Shown here: piece by piece, positions 1 through 5,137 of the stretch
Numbering within the stretch: the stretch's first letter is position 1
How the letters are laid out: each line of letters opens with the position of its first letter
Origin: Planctomycetaceae bacterium
GTDB taxonomy: Bacteria; Planctomycetota; Planctomycetia; Pirellulales; Pirellulaceae
Direction of reading: 5' to 3'
NCBI GenBank assembly: GCA_003455945.1
Contig: DMPQ01000021.1
Span: 10,906-16,042 of the forward strand
Length of the DNA stretch: 5,137 nucleotides
Program-made: the position numbers and the translations under genes
Notes under the pieces: model-generated
Seen by the model: the letters and a program-made list of their open reading frames with translations, nothing else
What the model was told of the DNA's origin: nothing
Database searches by the model: none

Positions 1-1190
1 AGGGCGAAGCCGCTCCGGCGGTTCGCAGCGAGGTCGGCTCGGTCGATCTGCTGGTCGCTCCGCATCACGGGAGTCCGGGGAGCGACCCGCTCGGTTGGAT
101 CGAACGAACCCGACCGTTCCTGGTCGTCGTCAGCGGTTCGAAACGTCATCCGTGGATGGATGCCCTCGATCCGCGTCGCGAAGAAGGAACGGAAACGTTT
201 CGGAACGGATTGCGAACCGGAGGGATCGACCCGAAGTGGCGCCGGAACGGTCGATCCCCCCGTCGCTCGGTGCGTATCGAATCGACGGCCGAAGGAGGGT
301 GTCTGGCGGTCACCTGGCCCGAGGTGCTTGGTCGGTCCGACCGAGGTGACACGACTTCGCGGGACGAAAGGAGATGGCCGGTCCGAGGAACGTTGCGCGC
401 GTGGCGCAGGGGGAACCAACCGGAGCCGCTCGAGTTCGGAGCGTTTCGAACGGCATCCGGTCGGTCTGGGCAACCTGGCGAAACCATGGCACCGATCGAC
501 AAGTTCGTGCAATCGACAGACCTTTCCGCGCTCGCCAGCGATTTCGGAAATCGTGGCGGAACCGAACCGAAGCGCTCCGATAACGGCAACGGAACGATCG
601 CTCCCGTCGTCGACCGAATCGATCGTCGTCTCGGCCCGGAAGGTCTCCGGCTGGACGATGGTGGTTGGAGGAATCGGGAAGCGAGTCAGCGACGGCGCGG
701 CGTTGCCGAGTGGTTCGGGACGGCGCGACGGTTGACTCGGCAGACGATCGCTCCCGTTCGATCCGTTCCCGCGCTGCGTCTCGACGCAAGGAAGCCCGAC
801 CATGACGATCCGATCGATCACCGGACGCCTCGCCTCGCAGGTCGTTCTCACCTGGCGGTCGCGCTTCGGGAAGTGGGCGATCGGCTTGGTGATGGCTTGG
901 GGAGCTTTGGCACCGTTGCCGGTCGGCGCGCAAGGGCTGATCCCGCTCGATTGGCCCTGCGATGTCGTGGCACTCGGCACCGACCTCGAGCTCGACCGCG
1001 CTCCGGTCGTGACCGGACTGGCGTTGCAGCCGGGAGGGAGTCACGTGGCGGTTGTCGGCGACGATCACTTCGTCCGACTGTGCGATCGTCAGACCGGCAA
1101 CCTGTTGTTCAAGCTCGAAGGTCATCGCGACTGGATCCGCAAGGCGGAGTTCACTCCCGACGGCCGTTGGCTGATCACTGCCGGCAATGA
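1..1190 (+). CDS. ComEC/Rec2-like metallo-beta-lactamase domain protein, C-terminal end (5' truncated; 3' end doubtful)
   Basis: The frame is open from the window edge (first full codon at 3). Positions 42-74 encode VDLLVAPHHGS and positions 114-134 encode PFLVVVS. This pairing is typical of the last strands of the metallo-beta-lactamase domain in ComEC/Rec2 DNA-uptake proteins, where the domain is thought to degrade the non-transported DNA strand at the membrane. The pore-forming domain would lie upstream, so a stand-alone ComEC-like hydrolase cannot be excluded. After the core, a segment near 276-336 (RIESTAEGGCLAVTWPEV) resembles the usual C-terminal beta strand of this family, so the natural protein probably ends near 340. 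The frame nevertheless has no stop until 1188-1190. The extra translation is rich in Arg, Gly and Pro with no recognisable domain, and it overlaps the well-supported WD40 gene by 389 bases. Either the gene carries a frameshift or lost stop, or it has a run-on tail. A TGA in the neighbouring frame at 347-349 would be a natural end after a small indel. Confidence is good for the first 340 bases and poor for the end. Confidence 0.55.
   Translation, partial: GEAAPAVRSEVGSVDLLVAPHHGSPGSDPLGWIERTRPFLVVVSGSKRHPWMDALDPRREEGTETFRNGLRTGGIDPKWRRNGRSPRRSVRIESTAEGGCLAVTWPEVLGRSDRGDTTSRDERRWPVRGTLRAWRRGNQPEPLEFGAFRTASGRSGQPGETMAPIDKFVQSTDLSALASDFGNRGGTEPKRSDNGNGTIAPVVDRIDRRLGPEGLRLDDGGWRNREASQRRRGVAEWFGTARRLTRQTIAPVRSVPALRLDARKPDHDDPIDHRTPRLAGRSHLAVALREVGDRLGDGLGSFGTVAGRRARADPARLALRCRGTRHRPRARPRSGRDRTGVAAGRESRGGCRRRSLRPTVRSSDRQPVVQARRSSRLDPQGGVHSRRPLADHCRQ
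350..787. other. Region without a convincing separate gene between the ComEC-like core and the WD40 gene
   Basis: All frames here are open for long stretches, but the translations are Arg/Ser/Pro-rich and show no domain, signal peptide or credible start with a ribosome binding site. The only formal coding claim is the run-on tail of the upstream ComEC-like frame. The DNA is rich in GATCG words. A 14-base word, acgatcgctcccgt, occurs at 594-607 and again at 744-757, exactly 150 bases apart. No convincing promoter pair or terminator with a T-run was found. It probably serves as the spacer and 5' region of the WD40 gene, or as decayed coding sequence. Confidence 0.4.
788..794 (+). promoter_or_regulatory. 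Ribosome binding site of the WD40 gene
   Basis: AAGGAAG at 788-794 contains the Shine-Dalgarno core AAGGA, which ends 9 bases before the ATG at 802. It supports that start over the in-frame downstream starts (for example GTG at 1231), which would remove the signal peptide and the first blades. Confidence 0.65.
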
Positions 1191-1908
1191 TCGCCGAGTC
1201 ATCAAATGGAATCCGGCGACCGGGACGCTCGTGTCGGTGCTGCGGGAATCGTCGTTCGCCGTTTCGGCACTGGCGATCGAACCGAGCGGGCGGATCGCGG
1301 CGCTCGGCGGATTCTCGGGGACGATTCAGCTGATCGATCTGAATGACGGGCGAGTCGTTCGCGAGATCCCTTCCCCCTGCCCCGACATTCGCGCCCTCGA
1401 CTTCAGTGCCGACGGTCTGCTGCTGGCGGCCGGCGGGCGCGACGGGCAAGTCCGTATCTGGAACGCTCAGGACGGCGAACTGATCGCCGAACTCGCCGCG
1501 CATTCTCGGCGGATTCGAGACCTCGATTTCCTGGCCGGGGATCGAGCCGTGGTGACTTGCGGCGAGGATCTGATGATCCACGTCAGCGATCTCGACGATT
1601 CGAATCGGTCCTTCCGGATCGACAGCCGACCTGCCAAGGTGCTGACCTTGGAGCGGCTGGATGGGGACTTGCTGGCCTCGGCCGGCAGCGACAATCGGAT
1701 CCGGATCTGGGATCTGAAGGAACGCCGCGAGATCGGGGAGCTGACCGGTCACGAGGGGAGCGTGGCGGCTCTCGCCTTCGACGGCACGCGTCTCTACTCG
1801 GCCGGCTACGACACCCATCTGCGGATCTGGCGAGTCAACGCGAACTTCGCGAGCACCGACGCGACTCGGCCGCGCATCAGCCGCCAGCCCGGTTCGATTC
1901 TGGACTGA
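802..1908 (+). CDS. Secreted WD40-repeat protein, seven-bladed beta-propeller
   Basis: This is a complete 368-residue protein. Residues 1-43 look like a signal peptide: a long basic N-region with R4, R9, R19, R21 and K24, then a hydrophobic core (WAIGLVMAWGALAPLP) and a VGA cleavage site before Q44. The rest is a WD40 array. Strand-end motifs mark seven blades at about residues 68-105 (VRLCD), 108-147 (VIKWN), 150-189 (IQLID), 192-231 (VRIWN), 234-273 (IHVSD), 275-314 (IRIWD) and 317-343 (LRIWR). Classical GH dipeptides occur at EGHRD (106-110) and TGHEG (315-319). Seven blades is the standard number for a closed propeller, so the domain appears complete, with a short polar tail of about 25 residues. 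WD40 propellers are protein-interaction scaffolds with no catalysis of their own, and the partner is not visible here. The signal peptide places it outside the cytoplasm, as inferred for many planctomycete WD40 proteins. The formal overlap of its first 389 bases with the upstream open frame is most likely an artefact of that frame. Confidence 0.9.
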   Translation: MTIRSITGRLASQVVLTWRSRFGKWAIGLVMAWGALAPLPVGAQGLIPLDWPCDVVALGTDLELDRAPVVTGLALQPGGSHVAVVGDDHFVRLCDRQTGNLLFKLEGHRDWIRKAEFTPDGRWLITAGNDRRVIKWNPATGTLVSVLRESSFAVSALAIEPSGRIAALGGFSGTIQLIDLNDGRVVREIPSPCPDIRALDFSADGLLLAAGGRDGQVRIWNAQDGELIAELAAHSRRIRDLDFLAGDRAVVTCGEDLMIHVSDLDDSNRSFRIDSRPAKVLTLERLDGDLLASAGSDNRIRIWDLKERREIGELTGHEGSVAALAFDGTRLYSAGYDTHLRIWRVNANFASTDATRPRISRQPGSILD

Positions 1909-1923
1909 GGTTGATCGTCCGGC

Positions 1924-2098
1924 GAGACGGAGGCACAGGGGACCCCTGCGCTCGGCGCTTCGGGCCGGGAGTCACGGAGCCAAGTTCCGCTCCGTGCCTT
2001 GGCGCCCCTCAGCGCCTCCGTGAGAAAACTCCGACGCCGTGCCTCCGGAACCCCTCCGCGCCTCTCAGCGCCTCCGTGCGCCTCCGTGCACCTCCGAA
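1924..2098. repeat. Cluster of degenerate CTCCGTG-type intergenic repeats
   Basis: A 21-base unit, gcgccYctcagcgcctccgtg, occurs at 2002-2022 and 2058-2078 with one mismatch and a start-to-start spacing of 56 bases. Shorter copies of the core follow at 2079-2088 (cgcctccgtg) and 2089-2098 (cacctccgaa), with another variant at 2038-2048. Inverted copies lie at 1927-1934 (acggaggc) and 1973-1979 (cacggag). Unrelated short ORFs on both strands across this stretch yield low-complexity peptides of the LSASV / TEAHGG kind and are spurious. From memory, similar CTCCGTG or CTCTGCG repeats lie between genes in many environmental bacteria, including planctomycetes. Their role is unknown. They could be non-autonomous mobile repeats or sites that shape mRNA 3' ends. 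Confidence 0.7.
1973..1996. other. Perfect 8-bp inverted repeat downstream of the WD40 gene
   Basis: CACGGAGC (1973-1980) and GCTCCGTG (1989-1996) are perfect reverse complements around an 8-base loop, 64 bases after the WD40 stop. The hairpin could help end or protect the transcript, but no T-run follows, so it is not a standard intrinsic terminator. Its arms are copies of the local CTCCGTG repeat in opposite orientation, so the hairpin may simply result from two facing repeat units. Confidence 0.45.
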
Positions 2099-2171
2099 TC
2101 GAAACCCCGGTCTTGCCCACCCTGTCTCGCTTGCCTCGGCCCTGCGGGATTGATAGCGGACGAACGGGTGA

Positions 2172-2226
2172 AACCGGTCATGCCGGTTCGAAGGGGTGGC
2201 CGATACCAGAGCCAGAAGGTCCCTTC
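2172..2226 (+). promoter_or_regulatory. Candidate structured mRNA leader upstream of the giant surface protein gene
   Basis: Two hairpins sit side by side. The first has stem AACCGG (2172-2177) and CCGGTT (2183-2188) with loop TCATG. The second has an outer stem GAAGGG (2190-2195) and CCCTTC (2221-2226), extendable by two G-U pairs, and an inner stem TGGC (2197-2200) and GCCA (2211-2214) around CGATACCAGA. The inner stem and the G-U extension compete for position 2197. The block ends 95 bases before the TTG start, in the right place for a 5' leader. It matches no riboswitch class I can recognise. Such short stems can arise by chance in GC-rich DNA, so the call rests on their close packing and position. 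Confidence 0.3.
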
Positions 2227-2308
2227 CCCGACGTCGCGCGTGCGCCGATGGCGCCGCCGATGGTGGAGCAGCCAGCGCGGGAAGGGGACCAAGCGCATCC
2301 CGCTCGCT

Positions 2309-2313
2309 GGGAG
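2309..2313 (+). promoter_or_regulatory. Ribosome binding site that selects a TTG start
   Basis: GGGAG at 2309-2313 is followed by an 8-base spacer and TTG at 2322. The last in-frame stop upstream is TGA at 2169-2171. The other candidates are GTG at 2196, which lies inside the candidate leader hairpin, and ATG at 2460, which would begin the protein directly at the M-E-P-R-R motif and lose the basic stretch that normally precedes it. The Shine-Dalgarno match and that N-terminal architecture both favour 2322. Confidence 0.6.
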
Positions 2314-2321
2314 ACGGAACC

Positions 2322-5137
2322 TTGGGAATCTGGAAGTCGCTGCGCAACCTGACCGGTGTCGTCTCGCGGAAGGAGCGGCCCCAGGGGGGCGAGTTCGACG
2401 GGCGCGAGGGGACTCGCGACCTGCCGCTGGACGGAGCTCGAAGCTGTCACTTCGAAGTGATGGAACCGCGTCGCGTGCTCGACGCCGATCCGGTGCTCGT
2501 CGGCGCGGTGTACATCGAGGACGACAGCGGAACCGACTCGGCCGGCGACACCTTCTACGTGGCGTTCCAGGGGGGCTCGTCGACCACCACGCTCTCTCGC
2601 GTCGTGATCGACGGTAACCAGGACGGCAATCCGAATGCGCTCTCCGAGCCGGACGTCTATTTCGACACGATCGCGTCGAACCAGAACGGCCAGGGGAACG
2701 GTTCGGGAGGCGCTTCGCCGTTCACGCTCAGCAACAAGAGCATCGGCGTCACTGCCGACCAGGTCCGCGTCTCGGTCGTCGACGGCGGCACGCGCATCGT
2801 GCTCGACATCGAGGACTTCCGCGCGGGAGATGTGCTCGTCTTCACGATCGACGTCGATCAGTTCTTCTCGAACAAGCCCGACGATCAGGTGACGAGCGGT
2901 ATCGAGTTCGCCGGCTCGTCCGTGACCGCCGTCTTCCAGGATCCTCATTACGACTTCGCGCCCCGTCAGGGCTCCACCGACGGCGTCTTCCAGTACCAGT
3001 TCGGCTTCGGCTCGGACGACGTCCAGGACACCGGCGTCCTGTCGATGTTGCCGAGCAAGCAGAACCGCGAGACGGGTAACGGGCTGGCGACGATCGAGAA
3101 CCGGACTGCCGGCGCGCTCGATCAGTTCTCGCTGACTCCCAAGCCGGTGACGATCGCGGGGAACGTCTGGCACGACCGGGATCTCGATCTGATTCGCGAC
3201 TCGGGCGAGGAAGCGATCTCCGGCGTCACGCTCCGACTGCAGATGAAGGATGCCAACGGCAACTACGTCGACGTCGTCCGCAACGGCTCGTCCGTGACGA
3301 CGCTCACCGACGGCTCGGGGCATTACGAGTTCGGTTCGTCGCTCGGCCTGATGCCGGGAACGTACCGAGTCGTCCAGCAGCAGCCGACCGGTTACGACTT
3401 CAGCGTCGGCGAGGTTCCGGGGACCGTCGCCGGCAGCGCGGTCGGCACCTCACCGGGCGAGAATGTCCTCTCCGAGATCACGATTCCGCTCGGCGATCAG
3501 CACGCGATCAACTACGACTTCGCCGAAGCGCGAGGGGCTTCGCTCAGCGGCCACGTCTATCACGATCGGAACGACAACGGCATTCGCGAGTCGGGCGAAG
3601 AGGGGATCGGCGGCGTCCAGCTCCTGATCACCCCCGTCTCGACCATCGGCGTCCAGTTGTCGATCACGACGACGACCGACGCCAACGGCTTCTACTCCGT
3701 GACCGGTCTCGCTCCGGGCGAGTACACGGTGACCGAGGTGGTGCAGCCCGCCGGTTACGTCGACGGCAAAGATACTCCCGGCACGGTCGACGGCATCAAG
3801 GTCGGTACGGTCGTCAACCCGGGCGACCACCTGTCGAAGATCGTGCTCAACAGCGGATCGCAGGGAGTCAACTACGACTTCGGCGAGCTTCGTTACGGTT
3901 CGATCTCGGGGCACGTGAAGATCAAGACGCCCGAAGGAGACTGCGTCTCGTTCGGCGATCCTCGCTACCGACCGATCCCGGGCGTGGTCATCGAACTGCA
4001 CGACGCCTCGGGGAACGTCATCCGCTCGACCGTCACCGATGCCCAGGGGAAGTATCGCTTCGACGATCTTCCGGCCGGCGTCTATTCGGTCGTCGAGATC
4101 ATGCCGGCAAACTTCCCGTACCTGCAGGGAACGGCGGGAGTCGGGACGATCGACGGCATCTCGGTCGGCAGCAATGCGACGGTCGATCAGCTGACGCAGA
4201 TCGCGCTCGGCCCCGGCCAGAACGGAATCAACTACGACTTCTGCGAAGTCGAACCGGCGCAGATCAGCGGTCACGTCTACCACGATCTGGATGACGACGG
4301 ACTTCGCGAGTCGGGCGAGCCGCCGATCGCCGGCGCCACGATCTCGCTCTTCGATGCCAACGGCAACAAGGTCGCCGAGACCAAGAGCGACGGGACCGGT
4401 TACTACGTCTTCTCGAACCTCTACCGCGGGACCTATCGGATCGTCGAGACGCAGCCGTCGGGCTGGATCGACGGCAAGGAATCGCTCGGGTCGGTCAATG
4501 GCGTCGCCACCGGAACGGTCGGCGCCGATCGGTTCGACAACATCGTGATCCTCGGCGGTCAGACCGGAGCGAACTACGACTTCGGCGAGATCAAGCTCGG
4601 TTCGATCGGCGGTCGGGTGAAGACCGATCTCGACGGCGACTGTGTCTATGAGCCGGGCATCGGCGAACGACCGATCTCCGGCGTGACGGTCGAACTGCGG
4701 GATGCGACCGGCAAGGTGATCGCGACTCGGGTCACCGGCGCCGACGGGCTCTACCTGTTCGACAACCTGCGCCCCGGCGAGTACTCGGTCTTCGAACATC
4801 AGCCGACCGGCCTCTTCCATCAGGGGCAGCAGGTCGGCTACGTCGACGGAACGTCGACGGTCGGTCCTGGCGTCGTCGCGGGACAGGACCTGGTCTCGAG
4901 CATCACCATCACGTCGGGACTGCAGCTGCGCGGCTACGACTTCTGCGAAGTCCCGGGCGCGAGCATCTCGGGCTTCGTCTATCAGGACGGAGCGACGATC
5001 AACGCGCTGTTCGGTCAGACCTATTCGGCGGCCGAACTGGCGGCGATGCGCGACGGTCAGCTCTCGGGAGACGACACGCGTCTGGCCGGAGTCGTTCTCG
5101 AACTGCGCAACGGCATCACCGGCGAGCCGATCATGGC
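2322..5137 (+). CDS. Giant planctomycete surface protein with LEPR-like export motif and tandem SdrD_B-like domains (3' truncated)
   Basis: The frame is open from TTG 2322 to the window edge, with 938 codons visible. There is no classical signal peptide. Residues 1-46 are hydrophilic, and MEPRRVLDAD (47-56) matches the planctomycete LEPR-type extracellular motif (Planc_extracel-like), implying export. Residues 57-275 form a beta-rich region without a family I can name (TFYVAFQGG, VVIDGNQDG, DVYFDT). From memory, similar regions precede SdrD_B repeats in other planctomycete surface proteins. SdrD_B-like domains follow at about 276-400, 407-520, 527-641, 647-754 and 761-875, with a sixth starting at 881. 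Hallmarks are a G-x-V-Y-x-D-x-N/D-x-D/N-G loop, ESGE, a TDxxGxYxF turn, a PGxYxVxE strand and a final NYDF. The domains alternate between an acidic-loop type (2, 4) and a cysteine-containing type (3, 5). In Gram-positive Sdr proteins such B domains are calcium-rigidified stalks carrying an adhesive tip, so a stalk or matrix role is likely. No active site is seen, and the anchoring end lies beyond the window. Confidence 0.9.
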   Translation, partial: MGIWKSLRNLTGVVSRKERPQGGEFDGREGTRDLPLDGARSCHFEVMEPRRVLDADPVLVGAVYIEDDSGTDSAGDTFYVAFQGGSSTTTLSRVVIDGNQDGNPNALSEPDVYFDTIASNQNGQGNGSGGASPFTLSNKSIGVTADQVRVSVVDGGTRIVLDIEDFRAGDVLVFTIDVDQFFSNKPDDQVTSGIEFAGSSVTAVFQDPHYDFAPRQGSTDGVFQYQFGFGSDDVQDTGVLSMLPSKQNRETGNGLATIENRTAGALDQFSLTPKPVTIAGNVWHDRDLDLIRDSGEEAISGVTLRLQMKDANGNYVDVVRNGSSVTTLTDGSGHYEFGSSLGLMPGTYRVVQQQPTGYDFSVGEVPGTVAGSAVGTSPGENVLSEITIPLGDQHAINYDFAEARGASLSGHVYHDRNDNGIRESGEEGIGGVQLLITPVSTIGVQLSITTTTDANGFYSVTGLAPGEYTVTEVVQPAGYVDGKDTPGTVDGIKVGTVVNPGDHLSKIVLNSGSQGVNYDFGELRYGSISGHVKIKTPEGDCVSFGDPRYRPIPGVVIELHDASGNVIRSTVTDAQGKYRFDDLPAGVYSVVEIMPANFPYLQGTAGVGTIDGISVGSNATVDQLTQIALGPGQNGINYDFCEVEPAQISGHVYHDLDDDGLRESGEPPIAGATISLFDANGNKVAETKSDGTGYYVFSNLYRGTYRIVETQPSGWIDGKESLGSVNGVATGTVGADRFDNIVILGGQTGANYDFGEIKLGSIGGRVKTDLDGDCVYEPGIGERPISGVTVELRDATGKVIATRVTGADGLYLFDNLRPGEYSVFEHQPTGLFHQGQQVGYVDGTSTVGPGVVAGQDLVSSITITSGLQLRGYDFCEVPGASISGFVYQDGATINALFGQTYSAAELAAMRDGQLSGDDTRLAGVVLELRNGITGEPIM
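3147..4943 (+). repeat. Tandem SdrD_B-like domain repeats, about 360 bases each, in an alternating A/B arrangement
   Basis: The Asn or Gly codon of the closing N/G-Y-D-F motif lies at 3510, 3870, 4230, 4572 and 4932, giving periods of 360, 360, 342 and 360 bases. Similarity at the DNA level is highest between alternate units. An 18-base stretch, aactacgacttcggcgag, is identical at 3870-3887 and 4572-4589. Another, tacgacttctgcgaagtc, is identical at 4233-4250 and 4935-4952. Both pairs are exactly 702 bases apart. This points to amplification or gene conversion of a two-domain block rather than of single domains. Elsewhere the units have diverged, so the array looks old. Confidence 0.8.

Noticed and set aside
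1594..1610. T-loop-like sequence gattcgaatc suggesting a tRNA
   Set aside because: It lies in-frame inside the WD40 gene, and no acceptor, D or anticodon stems can be drawn around it. A similar ggttcgaag near 2185 also lacks the paired T-arm.
310..1818. Long minus-strand open frame (502 codons)
   Set aside because: It is antisense to the WD40 gene and the ComEC-like tail. The apparent repeating pattern (QIDQLNR, EIADVDHQ) is the mirror of the WD40 blades.
1937..1949. Near-palindrome caggggacccctg
   Set aside because: The arms leave only a one-base centre, too tight for a hairpin, and no T-run follows. It could be a protein site, but nothing supports that.
2131..2156. Possible promoter with TTGCCT and TGATAG before the giant gene
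   Set aside because: The spacing is only 14 bases and both boxes are weak, which is not enough to call a promoter.
1999..2352. Short overlapping open frames across the intergenic region on both strands
   Set aside because: Their peptides are translations of the CTCCGTG repeats (LSASV, CASVHL, TEAHGG), with no ribosome binding site or domain.
2178..3323. Long minus-strand open frame (381 codons)
   Set aside because: It lies antisense to the surface protein N-terminus, is Arg/Asp/Val-rich with no domain, and is explained by the sense codon bias.
3450..4820. Long open frame on the minus strand (456 codons) with its own apparent repeats
   Set aside because: It is fully antisense to the SdrD_B-like array. 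Its repeats mirror those of the sense gene, it has no recognisable domain, and strongly biased GC-rich codons commonly leave the opposite strand open.
3147..4943. Cna_B-type isopeptide crosslinks in the stalk domains
   Set aside because: A Lys/Glu/Asn set can be sketched in domain 3 (K533, E592, N637), but in domain 5 the Asn is Gly871, and in A-type domains the Lys position is Tyr. The triad is not consistent.

Overview
The window looks like part of a planctomycete chromosome (class-level inference). The evidence is the high GC content and a very large surface protein. That protein carries a planctomycete-type LEPR-like export motif (M-E-P-R-R-V-L-D-A-D) near its N-terminus, followed by tandem SdrD_B-like domains. 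A secreted WD40 propeller and GC-rich intergenic repeats built on CTCCGTG also fit. All supported genes lie on the + strand. No rRNA, tRNA, CRISPR array, transposase or integrase was found.

Layout: (1) Positions 1 to about 340 hold the C-terminal end of a metallo-beta-lactamase-fold protein, probably the nuclease-like domain of ComEC/Rec2, with a VDLLVAPHHGS core. Its frame has no stop until 1190, so on paper it overlaps the next gene by 389 bases. The part after about 340 does not look like protein, so the true 3' end is unclear. (2) Positions 350-787 show no convincing separate gene. (3) Positions 802-1908 encode a complete 368-residue protein with a signal peptide and seven WD40 blades. 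(4) Positions 1909-2321 are intergenic. The first half holds degenerate CTCCGTG-type repeats in both orientations, and the second half holds two adjacent stem-loops that may be a structured mRNA leader. (5) From a TTG start at 2322 to the window edge runs a giant surface protein (938 codons visible, 3' truncated). It has an unassigned N-terminal beta-rich region, then five complete SdrD_B-like domains and the start of a sixth.

The strongest signal is the organisation of the giant protein. The domain-ending motif N/G-Y-D-F recurs at residues 397, 517, 637, 751 and 871, which gives spacings of 120, 120, 114 and 120. The domains alternate between two types. One type (A) has an acidic EF-hand-like loop and no cysteine. 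The other (B) has one cysteine near its start and another directly after YDF, about 100 residues apart, which suggests a disulfide within each B domain.

The three genes do not obviously form one pathway. The WD40 protein and the giant protein are both predicted to be exported, but 413 bases of repeat-containing DNA separate them, so co-transcription is not implied.
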